This document shows positions 44,880 to 55,307 of a DNA stretch of 64,000 nucleotides, piece by piece. Position 1 is the stretch's first letter. Every line of letters begins with the position of its first letter. The stretch is from positions 1 to 64,000 of the forward strand of contig NZ_CABUAN010000005.1 of NCBI RefSeq assembly GCF_902489635.1, written 5' to 3'. The position numbers were made by a program, and so were the translations under genes. The stretch is from an uncultured Porphyromonas sp. (GTDB taxonomy: Bacteria; Bacteroidota; Bacteroidia; Bacteroidales; Porphyromonadaceae). The notes beneath the pieces are model-generated. The model had not been told where the DNA came from and did no database searches. It saw nothing but the letters and a program-made list of their open reading frames with translations.

Positions 44880-45314
44880 TTAAACATTAGGGTTAGCAGC
44901 GTCGAAGTCTCGACGTACGACGAACTTTGTCGTGACTGGTAGCTTCTGAGCAGCCAGACGTAGAGCCTCCTTTGCGACCTCGTAGGGTACGCCCTCTACT
45001 TCAAAGAGCATACGACCGGGAGTCACAGGAGCGACAAATCCCTCGGGATTACCTTTACCTTTACCCATTCGCACCTCAGCAGGCTTTGCTGTGATTGGCT
45101 TGTCGGGGAAGATGCGGCACCAGACCTGTCCTTGACGCTGCATGTAACGCGTTACTGCGATACGAGCGGCCTCTATCTGACGGCCTGTGATCCACTTACT
45201 CTCTAGGCTCTTGATACCAAAAGAACCAAATGCGAGCTGGTTGCCACGCTGTGCATTGCCCTTCATGCGGCCCTTTTGTTGCCTTCTAAATTTAGTCTTC
45301 TTAGGTTGTAACAT
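44880..45314 (-). CDS. rplP: 50S ribosomal protein L16
   Basis: 144 residues. [18 protein letters not shown] start, [21 protein letters not shown] (shortened: [20 protein letters not shown]) and VLFEV-like [20 protein letters not shown]. 15 bp after rpsC. Confidence 0.98.
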   Translation of the reverse strand: MLQPKKTKFRRQQKGRMKGNAQRGNQLAFGSFGIKSLESKWITGRQIEAARIAVTRYMQRQGQVWCRIFPDKPITAKPAEVRMGKGKGNPEGFVAPVTPGRMLFEVEGVPYEVAKEALRLAAQKLPVTTKFVVRRDFDAANPNV

Positions 45315-45329
45315 AGCTGTGGTCTTTGA

Positions 45330-46079
45330 TTAGCGATTAGATCTATTACGTCCTCCACGACGGAACCCACCGCGACGCTCACCACGAGAGTCACCACCTC
45401 GGCGCCCTGCCTGACGGCGTGGCTGTGAGAGGTCAGGTGCTAGATCGCGGCGCTCATATACCTCGCCGTTCATGATCCATACCTTGACACCTATCATACC
45501 CACCTTGGTGAGTGCTTCAGCCTGAGCGTAGTCGATGTCAGCACGTAGTGTATGTAGCGGAGTACGTCCCTCCTTGTATAGCTCTGAGCGAGCCATCTCA
45601 GCATTGTTGAGACGACCAGAGAGTTGTATCTTGATACCCTCAGCACCAGCGCGCATAGCATTTGCGATAGCCATCTTGACAGTACGTCGGTATGACATAC
45701 GTCCCTCTAGCTTGCGTGCTATATCGTTAGCCACGATGACGGCATCAACCTCAGGCTTGCGCACCTCGTAGATGTTGATCTGTATGTTGTCAGCCTTAGT
45801 GACCTTCTTAAGCTCCGCCTTGAGGTTCTCCACGTTTTGACCACCCTTACCGACGATCATGCCGGGGCGAGCAGTGCATATCGTTATGGTGATGACCTTA
45901 AGGGCGCGCTCTATGATGATCCGGCTCACGAGGGCACCTGACAGTCTTGTGTGTAGGTACTTTCTGATACGGTCATCCTCTACTAGGGTATCGCCATAGT
46001 TGCGACCACCATACCAGTTAGAGTCCCAACCACGTATGTAGCCGAGTCTGTTTGCTATTGGATTAATCTTCTGTCCCAT
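45330..46079 (-). CDS. rpsC: 30S ribosomal protein S3
   Basis: 249 residues. KH domain [20 protein letters not shown] and the C-terminal [17 protein letters not shown]. An Arg/Gly-rich tail of about 25 residues ([18 protein letters not shown]) extends past the E. coli end. 5 bp after rplV. Confidence 0.98.
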   Translation of the reverse strand: MGQKINPIANRLGYIRGWDSNWYGGRNYGDTLVEDDRIRKYLHTRLSGALVSRIIIERALKVITITICTARPGMIVGKGGQNVENLKAELKKVTKADNIQINIYEVRKPEVDAVIVANDIARKLEGRMSYRRTVKMAIANAMRAGAEGIKIQLSGRLNNAEMARSELYKEGRTPLHTLRADIDYAQAEALTKVGMIGVKVWIMNGEVYERRDLAPDLSQPRRQAGRRGGDSRGERRGGFRRGGRNRSNR

Positions 46080-46084
46080 GTCAG

Positions 46085-46498
46085 TTACTTAGCTACGTTA
46101 TTAACTATTTGGTCGACCCACACAGTGATGTGATTCGAACGCTTGCGGATTCTGTAGCCACGGCCCTGTGGGGCTGGGCGTAGACGCTTGAGTGTGACAC
46201 CCTCGTCTACATAAACCTTGGAGACGTAGAGCTCACCCTCGTCAGCCTTGCGGCCGTTGAGCTGCTCCCAGTTGGAGACAGCACTACGTATGAGCTGCTC
46301 GACACGCTGAGCAGCTACACGGCGAGAGCTAAATCTCAGGGTAGCCATCGCGCGCTCTACCTCCATGCCTCTTATGTTGTCGACGACTAGACGCATCTTA
46401 CGAGGAGATGTGGGCACGTTGCGTAGCTTAGCTACAGCGGGCTGTGTCACAGTCTCCTGAGCAGTCGTCTCTATTGTATCTTGATTATTGGCACTCAT
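46085..46498 (-). CDS. rplV: 50S ribosomal protein L22
   Basis: 137 residues. [20 protein letters not shown] and the C-terminal loop [20 protein letters not shown] (shortened). The N-terminal about 22 residues are a Thr/Gln-rich extension. 41 bp after rpsS. Confidence 0.98.
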   Translation of the reverse strand: MSANNQDTIETTAQETVTQPAVAKLRNVPTSPRKMRLVVDNIRGMEVERAMATLRFSSRRVAAQRVEQLIRSAVSNWEQLNGRKADEGELYVSKVYVDEGVTLKRLRPAPQGRGYRIRKRSNHITVWVDQIVNNVAK

Positions 46499-46539
46499 GT
46501 GTGATAATTACTTTGATTCGATTTATTACAGGGTGCTAA

Positions 46540-46803
46540 CTAGCGATTGCCAGAGTGACCACGGAAGGTACGCGTAGGAGCGAACTCTCCGAGCTTGTGA
46601 CCCACCATATTCTCTGTAATAAATACAGGTATAAAACTCTTGCCATTGTGTACGGCGATCGTATGTCCCACGAAGTCTGGAGAAATCATTGAGGCGCGAG
46701 ACCAAGTCTTGATGACTGATTTCTTGCCACTTTCATTCATAGCCAAAACTTTCTTTTCGAGCTTGACGCTGATAAATGGCCCTTTCTTAAGTGAACGACT
46801 CAT
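46540..46803 (-). CDS. rpsS: 30S ribosomal protein S19
   Basis: 87 residues. [19 protein letters not shown] start, and [20 protein letters not shown] and [15 protein letters not shown] signatures. 31 bp after rplB. Confidence 0.98.
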   Translation of the reverse strand: MSRSLKKGPFISVKLEKKVLAMNESGKKSVIKTWSRASMISPDFVGHTIAVHNGKSFIPVFITENMVGHKLGEFAPTRTFRGHSGNR

Positions 46804-46834
46804 GTGTTTAGTTCTTGCTTAAATGATACAATGA

Positions 46835-47668
46835 TTACTTCTTACGCTTAGCGGCTCTCTCGATGATGTACTTAGAGGAGTGCTTCTTAGGAGCTCTCGT
46901 CTTAAGACCCTTAGAGTATAGACCCGTACGTGAGCGTGGGTGTCCTCCGGAGGCACGACCCTCACCACCACCCATTGGGTGATCGACAGGGTTCATAGCC
47001 ACACCGCGTACTCGTGGTCTGCGACCTAGCCAGCGTGTACGGCCAGCCTTGCCTGATCTCTCGAGTGCGTGGTCAGAGTTACCGACACTACCTATCGTAG
47101 CTTTGCATGCAGCGAGGATACGGCGAGTCTCTCCACTAGGCATACGTAGTACGACATAATTATCTTCACGAGCTACCAGCTGTGCGAAGGCACCAGCACT
47201 ACGTACCAGCTTACCACCCTGACCAGGGCGTAGCTCCACGTTGTGCACGATCATACCTACAGGTACCTTAGCTAGTGGTAGTGCGTTACCTACCTCAGGT
47301 GTTGCGTTTTCACCTGACATCACTTGCTGGCCTACAGTCAGTCCGTTAGGAGCGATGATATAGCTCTTAGCTCCATCGGCATAGTATAGGAGTGCGATGC
47401 GAGATGATCTGTTTGGATCATACTCGATACTCTTGACTGTAGCGGGGATGCCATCCTTCGTTCTCTTGAAGTCGATGATACGATACTTACGCTTGTGACC
47501 ACCGCCTACGTTGCGTATGGTCATCTTGCCAGTATTGTTACGACCACCCGATTTACGAGCTCCAACTACAAGAGACTTCTCTGGTGCACTGGCAGTGATG
47601 GCGTCAAATGCACCAATAGTTTTGTGTCTTTGCCCCGGCGTTGCGGGCTTTAGTTTACGGATTCCCAT
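46835..47668 (-). CDS. rplB: 50S ribosomal protein L2
   Basis: 277 residues. Contains [20 protein letters not shown], the peptidyl-transferase-proximal [20 protein letters not shown], and [16 protein letters not shown]. 3 bp after rplW. Confidence 0.98.
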   Translation of the reverse strand: MGIRKLKPATPGQRHKTIGAFDAITASAPEKSLVVGARKSGGRNNTGKMTIRNVGGGHKRKYRIIDFKRTKDGIPATVKSIEYDPNRSSRIALLYYADGAKSYIIAPNGLTVGQQVMSGENATPEVGNALPLAKVPVGMIVHNVELRPGQGGKLVRSAGAFAQLVAREDNYVVLRMPSGETRRILAACKATIGSVGNSDHALERSGKAGRTRWLGRRPRVRGVAMNPVDHPMGGGEGRASGGHPRSRTGLYSKGLKTRAPKKHSSKYIIERAAKRKK

Positions 47669-47671
47669 TGC

Positions 47672-47965
47672 TTATATATTGCTAAAGAAATCGATTGTAT
47701 CCTCACCCTGGAGCGTTATGAAAGCCTTCTTGAAGGCTGGCTTACGACCCGTGATGACACCCGACTTGGTATAGCGACTAGAGCGCTTACCGTCGTAGCG
47801 ACAGGTGTTGACACTATCGACCTTGACGTTGTACATCTTCTCGACAGCATTACGTATCTCAATCTTGTTTGCAGTGGGTGCTACTAAAAAGGCGTAGCGC
47901 TGCTGATTGCTCTCAGTGATTGCTGTCATCTTCTCTGAGATTATTGGTTTGATTATGATTCCCAT
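47672..47965 (-). CDS. rplW: 50S ribosomal protein L23
   Basis: 97 residues. IIIKPIISEKMTAITESNQQ start, ANKIEIRNAVEKMYNVKVDS and KKAFITLQGEDTIDFF. Docking site for trigger factor and SRP at the tunnel exit. 27 bp after rplD. Confidence 0.97.
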   Translation of the reverse strand: MGIIIKPIISEKMTAITESNQQRYAFLVAPTANKIEIRNAVEKMYNVKVDSVNTCRYDGKRSSRYTKSGVITGRKPAFKKAFITLQGEDTIDFFSNI

Positions 47966-47992
47966 ATCAATGCTCTACTAGTGTGTTTCTAC

Positions 47993-48616
47993 TTAAAACA
48001 TCTCATTGACCTGTGCTAGAGCATCCTCTGTGAAGACTATCTTGCGACAATCCAGCACACAATAAGTATTGAGATCTTGAGCACGTATGATGCTGACACC
48101 AGGGATGTTACGAGCACTGAGTGCTACGGTATCCTCTATCTGTGAGACTACGTAGAGAGTCTTCTGTCCATCTACGTTGAGTGCCTTTGCCATGCTCACG
48201 AAAGACTTGGTCTTGGGCGTCTCGAATGAGAGCTGATCCAGTACCATGATCTGATTGTCTTGAGCCTTGTAGGTGAGGGCACTGCGACGTGCTAGCTGGC
48301 GGAGCTTCTTATTGAGCTTGAAGCTGTAACTGCGTGGACGAGGTCCGAAGACGCGCGCACCACCACGTAGGATGTTAGAGTTGATATCACCACGACGAGC
48401 ACCACCCGTACCTTTCTGGCGGAATAGCTTGCGTGTAGATCCACTCATCTCACTACGCTCCTTGGCTTTGTGCGTACCCTGACGCTGGTTAGCGCGGTAC
48501 TGCTTGACGGTTAGATAGATAGCGTGATCATTGGGCTCTATACCAAAGACGGAGCTCTCCAAGGCTATCTTACGTCCCGTATCTTCACCTTGTATATTGT
48601 AGATTGATAGTTCCAT
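47993..48616 (-). CDS. rplD: 50S ribosomal protein L4
   Basis: 207 residues. The tunnel loop is visible as [19 protein letters not shown]. It shares one base with the end of rplC. In E. coli L4 represses the S10 operon. No such leader is recognisable here because rpsJ follows fusA by 18 bp. Confidence 0.98.
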   Translation of the reverse strand: MELSIYNIQGEDTGRKIALESSVFGIEPNDHAIYLTVKQYRANQRQGTHKAKERSEMSGSTRKLFRQKGTGGARRGDINSNILRGGARVFGPRPRSYSFKLNKKLRQLARRSALTYKAQDNQIMVLDQLSFETPKTKSFVSMAKALNVDGQKTLYVVSQIEDTVALSARNIPGVSIIRAQDLNTYCVLDCRKIVFTEDALAQVNEMF

Positions 48617-49233
48617 TACTTCTCTATTGCTATGATTGAACCCTTAGCTCCAGGCACGCTACCCTTGAGTACGAGGATATTGTGCTCGGGCATTACTTTG
48701 ATCACTTCGAGGTTTTGTACCGTGACGCGCTTATTGCCCATCTGTCCACCCATGCGTGTACCCTTGAAGACCTTTGCAGGGTAAGAGCATGCACCGACAG
48801 CACCGGGCGCACGTAGACGGTCATCCTGACCGTGTGTCGACTGACCGACACCGCCGAATCCGTGACGCTTGACTACGCCTTGGAATCCCTTACCCTTGCT
48901 CGTCCCGTGTACATCCACATAGTGGGTATCGTTGAAGAGCTCTACGGTGATCTCATCACCGAGCTTGTAATCTGATCCAAAGCCCATGAACTCGGCCAAG
49001 TGGCGCTTGTTAGTTACTCCGGCTGCTTTGAAGTGTCCCTGCAGTGGGCGTGTCGTATGCTTGTCTTTAGCATCCTGAAAGCCCAGCTGGATCGCTTCAT
49101 ACCCATCACGGTCAGCAGTCTTTACTTGAGTCACTACACAAGGACCTACTTCGATGACAGTGCATGGCACGTTAACGCCCTCGGCACTGAATACGGAAGT
49201 CATTCCGATTTTCTTTCCTAATAATCCTGGCAT
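48616..49233 (-). CDS. rplC: 50S ribosomal protein L3
   Basis: 205 residues. [20 protein letters not shown] start; central loop [20 protein letters not shown] and [19 protein letters not shown] [20 protein letters not shown]. 21 bp after rpsJ. Confidence 0.98.
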   Translation of the reverse strand: MPGLLGKKIGMTSVFSAEGVNVPCTVIEVGPCVVTQVKTADRDGYEAIQLGFQDAKDKHTTRPLQGHFKAAGVTNKRHLAEFMGFGSDYKLGDEITVELFNDTHYVDVHGTSKGKGFQGVVKRHGFGGVGQSTHGQDDRLRAPGAVGACSYPAKVFKGTRMGGQMGNKRVTVQNLEVIKVMPEHNILVLKGSVPGAKGSIIAIEK

Positions 49234-49254
49234 TTCTGTAGTTGATTACTCTGG

Positions 49255-49560
49255 TTAATACTTAATTTCGATATCTACGCCACTGGGCATCTCCAGCTTC
49301 ATCAGCGCATCAATCGTAGGTGCTGAGGCATTGTAGATGTCGATCAGACGCTTGTGAGCATTTAGCTCAAACTGCTCACGGCTCTTCTTATTGACGAAGG
49401 TGGAGCGGTTCACCGTAAAGATACGCTTATGCGTGGGCAGTGGTATAGGACCACTGACCAGCGCATTAGTATTCTGTACGGCCGTGACGATCTTCTCGGC
49501 AGACTTGTCTACGAGCATGTGGTCGTAAGACCTCAGCTTGATTCTGATCTTTTGGCTCAT
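49255..49560 (-). CDS. rpsJ: 30S ribosomal protein S10
   Basis: 101 residues. [20 protein letters not shown] start and [17 protein letters not shown]. Also a transcription antitermination partner (NusE). 18 bp after fusA. No tuf gene lies between them, unlike in E. coli. Confidence 0.98.
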   Translation of the reverse strand: MSQKIRIKLRSYDHMLVDKSAEKIVTAVQNTNALVSGPIPLPTHKRIFTVNRSTFVNKKSREQFELNAHKRLIDIYNASAPTIDALMKLEMPSGVDIEIKY

Positions 49561-49578
49561 TACTATATTGTGAGATTA

Positions 49579-51702
49579 TTACTTTATCAAATCAACGCGA
49601 CCATTGAGTTCCTCAAGGATCTTCTTAGCTATTGACGAGGAGACCTCTGCATAGTGTGAGAAGCTCATCGTACTGGAGGCACGACCACTCGTGATCGTAC
49701 GTAGGGCGGTCACATAGCCAAACATCTCGCTCAGGGGCACCTTAGCCTTGATAACCTGTGCGCCAGAGCGGTTGACCTCTGAGCCCTCGACCTGACCACG
49801 ACGCTTGTTAAGGTCGCCAATCACGTCACCCATGTTTTCCTCAGGCGTTACCACCTCAAGTTGCATGATAGGCTCCATGAGCACGGGGCTAGCCTTTTCA
49901 GAAGCCTCCTTAAAGGCCATCATAGCTGCCACCTCAAAGGAGAGCTGATCTGAGTCTACAGGGTGGAAAGATCCATCTACCAGTGTCACCTTGAGACTAT
50001 CTAGAGGATAGCCAGCGAGGACACCACTCTTCATAGCCTTCTCAAAGCCCTTCTGGACGGAGGGGATAAACTCCTTCGGGATGTTACCACCCTTGACCTC
50101 GTCGACAAACTGTAGTGCTCCGTCGAAGTCCTCATCGGCTGGACCAAACTTGATGATGATATCAGCGAACTTACCACGACCACCTGACTGCTTCTTGTAT
50201 ACCTCGCGTAGGTCGACAGTCTGAGTGACAGCCTCCTTGTAAGCCACCTGTGGCTGACCCTGGTTGCACTCGACCTTGAACTCGCGCTTCAGACGGTCTA
50301 TAATGATGTCTAGGTGTAGCTCACCCATACCGCTGATGACGGTCTGACCCGTCTCCTCATTGGTCTTGACAACAAACGTTGGATCCTCCTCAGCGAGCTT
50401 AGCCAGTCCGACACCGAGACGATCCATATCCTTCTGCGTCTTAGGCTCGACAGCGATACCGATCACAGGATCGGGGAAGTCAATAGACTCTAGTACGAGT
50501 GGTGCATTCTCATCACAGAGTGTGTCTCCCGTACGAATATCCTTAAAGCCTACGCCTGCACCGATATCACCCGTGCCGATAGTCTCCATCGGGTTCTGGT
50601 GGTTAGAGTGCATCTGGAAGAGACGTGAGATACGCTCCTTCTTGCCAGAGCGTGAGTTGAAGACGTAGCTACCAGCATCGATGTGACCACTGTACACACG
50701 GAAGAAGCAGAGACGACCTACGAAGGGGTCGGTAGCGATCTTAAAGGCGAGGGCACTCATAGGTGCATCGGGATCGACCTCACGCACCTCCTCCTTGTCA
50801 GAGTCTAGTGCATGACCTACCACCTCTGGCGTATCCATAGGACTAGGCAGATAAGCACAGACAGCATCTAGAAGTGTCTGTACGCCCTTATTTTTAAATG
50901 AAGAGCCACATAGCATCGGGAAGATCTCCATCGCTAGTGTAGCCTTGCGGATAGCTGTACGGATCTCGTCCTCTGTGATCGTAGAGGGATCATCAAAGTA
51001 CTTCTCCATGAGAGTCTCGTCAGTCTCTGCGAGCGTCTCTAGGAGCTTATCTCTCCACTCCTCAGCATCGGCGCGAAGATTGTCAGGGATCTCATCGATC
51101 TCGTACTCAGCACCCATAGTCTCATCGTGCCAGAAGATAGCCTTCATGGTTATCAAGTCGACAACCCCCTTGAAGGAGTCCTCCTCCCCTACTGGGATTT
51201 GGATAGGGCAGGCCTTAGCTCCGAGCATGTCAACCATCTGACGCTGCACCTCATAGAAGTTTGCGCCCGAACGGTCCATCTTATTAATGTATGCGATGCG
51301 TGGCACCTTGTACTTATCAGCCTGACGCCATACAGTCTCACTCTGAGGCTGTACACCGCCCACGGCACAGAAAGTAGCGACAGCACCATCGAGGACGCGA
51401 AGTGAACGCTCTACCTCAACGGTAAAGTCCACGTGTCCCGGAGTGTCGATCAGGTTGATCTTATACTTCTTATCGTCATAGGTCCAGAAGGTCGTAGTAG
51501 CAGCAGAGGTGATCGTGATACCACGCTCCTGCTCCTGAGCCATCCAGTCCATCGTAGCGGCACCATCGTGTACCTCTCCGATCTTGTGTGTTAGTCCAGT
51601 GTAGAAGAGAATACGCTCAGAGGTCGTCGTCTTACCAGCATCGATGTGTGCCATGATGCCGATATTACGAGTTTGCTCGAGCTTAGAATGAATTGCAGAC
51701 AT
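49579..51702 (-). CDS. fusA: Elongation factor G
   Basis: 707 residues. Translocation GTPase. P-loop [20 protein letters not shown], switch [32 protein letters not shown], and C-terminal domains with [20 protein letters not shown] and [17 protein letters not shown]. 21 bp after rpsG. Confidence 0.98.
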   Translation of the reverse strand: MSAIHSKLEQTRNIGIMAHIDAGKTTTSERILFYTGLTHKIGEVHDGAATMDWMAQEQERGITITSAATTTFWTYDDKKYKINLIDTPGHVDFTVEVERSLRVLDGAVATFCAVGGVQPQSETVWRQADKYKVPRIAYINKMDRSGANFYEVQRQMVDMLGAKACPIQIPVGEEDSFKGVVDLITMKAIFWHDETMGAEYEIDEIPDNLRADAEEWRDKLLETLAETDETLMEKYFDDPSTITEDEIRTAIRKATLAMEIFPMLCGSSFKNKGVQTLLDAVCAYLPSPMDTPEVVGHALDSDKEEVREVDPDAPMSALAFKIATDPFVGRLCFFRVYSGHIDAGSYVFNSRSGKKERISRLFQMHSNHQNPMETIGTGDIGAGVGFKDIRTGDTLCDENAPLVLESIDFPDPVIGIAVEPKTQKDMDRLGVGLAKLAEEDPTFVVKTNEETGQTVISGMGELHLDIIIDRLKREFKVECNQGQPQVAYKEAVTQTVDLREVYKKQSGGRGKFADIIIKFGPADEDFDGALQFVDEVKGGNIPKEFIPSVQKGFEKAMKSGVLAGYPLDSLKVTLVDGSFHPVDSDQLSFEVAAMMAFKEASEKASPVLMEPIMQLEVVTPEENMGDVIGDLNKRRGQVEGSEVNRSGAQVIKAKVPLSEMFGYVTALRTITSGRASSTMSFSHYAEVSSSIAKKILEELNGRVDLIK

Positions 51703-51723
51703 AGATTTTATGGTTAGTGTAGG

Positions 51724-52200
51724 TTAGAAGCGGAAGTGTGCGAAGGCACGGTTAGCCTCAGCCATACGATGTACGTCCTCCTTACGCTTGAACGCACCAC
51801 CCTGACTATTGTAGGCATCCATGATCTCTGCTGCCAGCTTGTCAGCCATGGTCTTACCACCACGCTTACGAGCGAAGATGATTAGATTCTTCATGGAGAT
51901 AGACTCCCTACGCTCTGGACGTATCTCTGTCGGCACTTGGAAGGTTGCTCCTCCGATACGACGAGACTTGACCTCCACGTGGGGGGTTACGTTATCAAGA
52001 GCTGCCTTCCAGATCTCTAGGGCGCTCTTCTCCTCTTGCGACATCTTATCCTTGACTATATCAAGGGCTCTGTAGAAGATGCTATATGCAAGACTCTTCT
52101 TGCCATCATACATGAGGTGGTTCACAAACTTTGTGACCTGACGATCTCCAAATACGGGATCGGGCAGTACCTGCCTCTTCTTAGGCTTAGCCTTTCTCAT
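51724..52200 (-). CDS. rpsG: 30S ribosomal protein S7
   Basis: 158 residues. Head organiser contacting mRNA and tRNA at the E site. [20 protein letters not shown] start, [14 protein letters not shown] [20 protein letters not shown] and [20 protein letters not shown]. Separated from rpsL by a 370-bp gap. Confidence 0.98.
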   Translation of the reverse strand: MRKAKPKKRQVLPDPVFGDRQVTKFVNHLMYDGKKSLAYSIFYRALDIVKDKMSQEEKSALEIWKAALDNVTPHVEVKSRRIGGATFQVPTEIRPERRESISMKNLIIFARKRGGKTMADKLAAEIMDAYNSQGGAFKRKEDVHRMAEANRAFAHFRF

Positions 52201-52570
52201 TGTTTCGTGATATTATACTATTGTCTCGTCGTCTTATTTGGGTTGCCATCATAATGATCTGTTGTCTTCAACGCTCCCTCTGGAGCATTTACTCAACCTA
52301 TCCTTGATCTCCAAGGATTAGCTTATCCAAATAGAACCACGGGGACAAATGTGGTTACTAGATTTAGATTGCACTCCTCATGCGAGACATGCAGGACTCT
52401 AGCGAGCTCGCGTGCACTGCGACTAGGAGTGTCGATAGATTTTTTGTGGGGAGAGGTACTCGCTGATGTACCTATATATAGTATACTCACCCGCCAGGGG
52501 TAGTAACAGGCCGAGGGGGATAGTAGGCCATCCAGCACCTCGCCACGGCATCTCAATCTAGGCGACTAGT
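52201..52570 (-). other. 370-bp non-coding gap between rpsL and rpsG
   Basis: No gene. On the minus strand a large stem CACTCCT/AGGAGTG spans 52372-52431, and smaller stems ATCCTTG/CCAAGGAT (about 52300-52320) and CCAC/GTGG (about 52337-52354) follow. In E. coli S7 represses translation from the much shorter rpsL-rpsG spacer, so this gap could serve an analogous role (inference). Confidence 0.5.
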
Positions 52571-52948
52571 TTACTTCGCCTTAGGACGCTTAGCTCCGTA
52601 CTTAGAGCGACGCTGGCGACGACCGTCGACACCAGCTGTATCGAGTGCGCCACGCACTATATGGTAGCGTACACCAGGCAGGTCCTTGACACGACCGCCA
52701 CGCACCAATACGATACTATGCTCCTGAAGGTTGTGACCCTCACCGGGGATGTAGGCATTAACCTCCTTGCCGTTGGTCAGACGTACACGAGCCACCTTAC
52801 GCATAGCCGAGTTTGGCTTCTTAGGGGTGGTTGTGTAAACGCGGACACAAACGCCACGACGCTGTGGGCATGAACCCAAGGCTGGAGACTTACCTTTTTC
52901 CTCAAAGGTCTCTCGTCCCTTTCTTACTAACTGTTGGATAGTAGGCAT
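52571..52948 (-). CDS. rpsL: 30S ribosomal protein S12
   Basis: 125 residues. Decoding-centre protein. [20 protein letters not shown] start, [20 protein letters not shown] (streptomycin-relevant Lys in the PKKPNS loop present) and [18 protein letters not shown]. First gene of the cluster, preceded by a canonical promoter about 120 bp upstream. Confidence 0.98.
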   Translation of the reverse strand: MPTIQQLVRKGRETFEEKGKSPALGSCPQRRGVCVRVYTTTPKKPNSAMRKVARVRLTNGKEVNAYIPGEGHNLQEHSIVLVRGGRVKDLPGVRYHIVRGALDTAGVDGRRQRRSKYGAKRPKAK

Positions 52949-53068
52949 TAACTTCTCGTTTACTTAATTCTTGATTTACAAATATGATTCTCGTGCTTCC
53001 CTGCTATAAGGCACTGCAGATACGACCAAGTCGCACATCACAGCTACCCACAGTAGGTATAGCGGGGA

Positions 53069-53098
53069 CAAAGGTACAAAAACTTTTTGACCTGACAA
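53069..53098 (-). promoter_or_regulatory. Canonical promoter for the str-S10-spc-alpha cluster
   Basis: Minus strand: TTG (53098-53096), 19 nt, TACCTTTG (53076-53069). Exact consensus fit. Predicted start near 53062, leader about 114 nt to rpsL. A heptamer tract (about 53104-53131) lies immediately upstream. Confidence 0.8.
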
Positions 53099-53099
53099 G

Positions 53100-53561
53100 C
53101 GGGAGTAGAGATTAGAAGTTAGAGATTAGAGGGGAGATCGGAGCTATCGGAGGTGTCGGAGCTTTCGGACGGGGAGCCGTTGTCGTGAAGCACGGGACGA
53201 GTAACCGCTGTAGGGACGCACGATCTGTGCGTCCGTTGTCGAACCAGCCGACGTGTAACGGCTGTAGGGACGCTCGGTCGAGCGTCCGTTGTGTTAAAGG
53301 TTACAACGTCGTGATTTTAACGGGGACGGACGCTCGACCGAGCGTCCCTACACATCGTTACTCGTCTCGCTCTAGCCTTCAATCGCTAACCTCTAATCTC
53401 TCCGACAACTTCCTTGCGGAAAAAGGACCTCGCTAGAGGTCCGACGCATCGTAGCCGTCGGTCGGAGGGGCTACGGCCCCGAACGACCGATGGAAAGGCG
53501 GACGTGGTAGATGGTCGACCCCTCGCGGGTCGGACTAGACGAAACTTACCCAGCCATAACG
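53100..53561. repeat. Hairpin-rich non-coding region upstream of rpsL
   Basis: At least six GC-rich hairpins: GGACGCAC/GTGCGTCC (53214-53234), GGACGCTC/GAGCGTCC (53268-53287) and the same again (53328-53347); GGACCTC/GAGGTCC (53425-53442); CGGTCG + GGGGC / GCCCC + CGACCG (53459-53489); and CGACCC/GGGTCG (53516-53532). The second and third, with flanks, form a 25-bp inverted repeat of each other (53265-53289 and 53326-53350). TCTAA-type heptamers occur at about 53104-53131 and 53378-53402. A decayed relative of the GGGACGC unit is at 54654-54693. No gene; REP/BIME-like intergenic DNA. Confidence 0.75.
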
Positions 53562-54512
53562 CTAATACTGTCGAACTTCCCAGTTTTTCTTCCTTGCAGT
53601 AGCTACGTGAGCAGCGCTATACTTGTTTTTATCCCTTCTCTCAGAGTAGCGATCTACTAGAAAAATAGTACCACTCTTCTTTTTCCTTCGATTGGGAAGA
53701 CTATTCACCAACTTGGTCATAGCCTTGCCATTGATACAATTACTGTAGCAATAAAGAGTAACCAACCTAGTACACTCAGATAGGTTCAAGCTGGTCAGCT
53801 TATTGTTGCAGCAGTCAAGCAGTGTTAAAGCGATGTTCTTTGACACGTCTAAGCTCGTCAGTCGATTGTAGGAGCACCTAAGCTCTGTCAAGGCGATGTT
53901 CTTTGACACGTCCAAGCTGGTCAGTTGATTCCATGAGCAGGCAAGCGTTGTCAAGACGGCATTCTTTGACACGTCCAAGCTGGTCAGTAGATTCTCTCTG
54001 CAGTCAAGCTCTGTCAAGGCAATGTTCTTTGACACGTCCAAACTGGTCAGTTGATTGCAGCAGCAGTCAAGCTTTCTCAAGGCGGTGGTCTTTGACACAT
54101 CCAAGCTCGTCAGTTGATTGGAGGAGCACACAAGCGTTGTCAAGGCGGTGTTCTTTGACACATCCAAGCTCGTCAGTTCATTCTCGAAGCAGTAAAGCTT
54201 TGTCAAGACGGTGTTCTTTGACACGTCTAAGCTGATCAGTTGATTGAAGGAGCAGTTAAGCTCTGTTACATCGCCACGGATGGTGATCGTTTGGCTAGTG
54301 AGTCTGTAGGACTTGCGATCGAATTTGTCCGTTTTCCCAGTCTCTTGAGCCCCCTCGATGGTGACGTTGCCATTGGCTTTGATACTCAGACCAATTTCCT
54401 CACCAACTCTTTCGGAGGTGGTCATGGTGATGACGCCTTGGGCGAGGAGGGAGGTGAAAGTGAGGAGCGTGCCGAGGAGAACGAAGAGCCAGATGCGTAG
54501 ATGTTTGCTCAT
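53562..54512 (-). CDS. Secreted leucine-rich-repeat protein without sorting tail
   Basis: 316 residues. Signal peptide about 1-25 (LLTFTSLLAQG). A linker module IGLSIKANGNVTIEGA...TITIRGDV closely parallels the one in the 1366-residue protein. Then come eight 21-residue LRRs (about 88-255; SLDVSKNxALTxLxCxxNxLT), of which seven are nearly identical at the DNA level (63-bp direct repeats, about 53800-54250). The C-terminal part (NSLPNRRKKKSGTIFLV ... KKNWEVRQY) aligns by eye with the segments after the LRRs in the two larger paralogues. The protein then stops, where the others continue to a T9SS tail. A heptamer tract abuts the start codon. Confidence 0.88.
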   Translation of the reverse strand: MSKHLRIWLFVLLGTLLTFTSLLAQGVITMTTSERVGEEIGLSIKANGNVTIEGAQETGKTDKFDRKSYRLTSQTITIRGDVTELNCSFNQLISLDVSKNTVLTKLYCFENELTSLDVSKNTALTTLVCSSNQLTSLDVSKTTALRKLDCCCNQLTSLDVSKNIALTELDCRENLLTSLDVSKNAVLTTLACSWNQLTSLDVSKNIALTELRCSYNRLTSLDVSKNIALTLLDCCNNKLTSLNLSECTRLVTLYCYSNCINGKAMTKLVNSLPNRRKKKSGTIFLVDRYSERRDKNKYSAAHVATARKKNWEVRQY

Positions 54513-54552
54513 AGTGTAGCTAGAGATCAGAGGTTAGAGACTAGAGGTTAGA
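54513..54552 (-). repeat. Heptamer tract abutting the LRR-gene start codon
   Basis: On the coding strand five heptamers (TCTAACC, TCTAGTC, TCTAACC, TCTGATC, TCTAGCT; 54552-54518) end 5 nt before the ATG at 54512. More diverged than the tracts at 5190 and 58361. Confidence 0.75.
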
Positions 54553-54722
54553 AGTGATGGGGAGGTGTGAAGGCTCTGCTGTACGAGCTGTGTCTTCTGC
54601 GAAGTTATACCTTTATTGCGAGTTGAGCAAGAGGAAGGGACGAGTAGCTGGTGTAGGGACGCACGGTGAGTGTTTAGCGGGAGAGTGTCCCTACATTTCG
54701 CTACACGTCAAATGGGCTACAG
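54553..54722. other. Spacer with a decayed GGGACGC repeat
   Basis: Contains TAGGGACGCAC (54654) facing GTGTCCCTA (54685-54693), a degenerate relative of the hairpin units at 53214-53347. No gene. Confidence 0.5.
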
Positions 54723-54912
54723 GTCTCTCCTCGGTAGGAAATCGGGAAGCGTCAGGGAGGAAACGAAATTTCCCCACGGAGGGCCGAAATAAAACTTCGG
54801 AAGAAGCAAATGAAACTTCGGAGGAATGAAATCATAAGTCCGAAGAGTTTTCCTGCGCCTCACTGGATAATCAGAGATCTCTACCTGGGGATTTACGATT
54901 TCCTCCATAGGG
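54723..54912 (-). repeat. Palindrome-array element, degenerate copy 4
   Basis: Reverse-oriented and strongly decayed. Recognisable by two CTTCGGAAG/CTTCGGAGG units about 21 bp apart (near 54795-54825) with AAATGAAA between them. The CCACGTGG arms are mostly lost (CCCCACGGAGG, CTACCTGGGG). Confidence 0.65.
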
Positions 54913-54969
54913 AGGTAGATGAGCTCATTATATATGTCGATGAGCTTATTATATAAATGTGTCCGCCCC
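54913..54969 (+). repeat. Tail-type repeat, partial
   Basis: GAGGTAGATGAG followed by TATATA-containing sequence and a GTGTC-GCCCC end, matching the second half of 57183-57280 and 55297-55383. It joins directly to the next element's heptamers. Confidence 0.55.
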
Positions 54970-54972
54970 GCT

Positions 54973-55275
54973 CTCTAATCTCTAACCTCCAATCTCTATT
55001 TACATATCTTTACGGGGAAATTCGTCCGATTCCCTCCTTTCTCGAATATCCACGTGGAAAATCTCAAATCTCCACGTGGGCGTCAAAAAATTCCTCCGAA
55101 GTTTCATTTGATTCCTCCGAAGTTTCATTTCATTCTTCCGAAGTTTTATTTCGCGCCCACGTGGAGGATTTTCTTTTTCCACGTGAAGATTTTGAAACAT
55201 CCACGTGGAAATCACTTTTCTCCGACACGGTGCCGTATCGATACGTAGCCGTATATAAATTATTGTAATGCGTCA
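54973..55275 (+). repeat. Palindrome-array element, copy 5
   Basis: Heptamers and leader (54973-55048). CCACGTGG at 55050 and 55072 (22-bp pitch; only two in this arm). Three core units at 55093, 55114 and 55135 (21-bp pitch). Palindromes at 55157, 55179 (CCACGTGA) and 55201 (22-bp pitch). Tail CCGTATCGATACGTAGCCGTATATAAATTATTG (shortened: CCGTATCGATACG). Confidence 0.9.
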
Positions 55276-55307
55276 ACCCTGGCTGACGAAGTCAGGGCTG
55301 ACGCATT
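55267..55307. repeat. Hairpin joining element copy 5 to its tail repeat
   Basis: AATGCGTCA pairs with TGACGCATT, and inside it CCCTG pairs with CAGGG: a 14-bp interrupted stem over 41 nt. In copies 3 and 6 the equivalent position is degenerate. Confidence 0.75.

Noticed and set aside
49561..49578. Expected tuf gene between fusA and rpsJ
   Set aside because: Only 18 bp separate the genes; tuf must lie elsewhere, as is common in this phylum. Not a deletion artefact.
53185..53436. 83-codon plus-strand open frame upstream of rpsL
   Set aside because: Lies wholly in hairpin repeats; the sequence is arginine/serine-rich noise.
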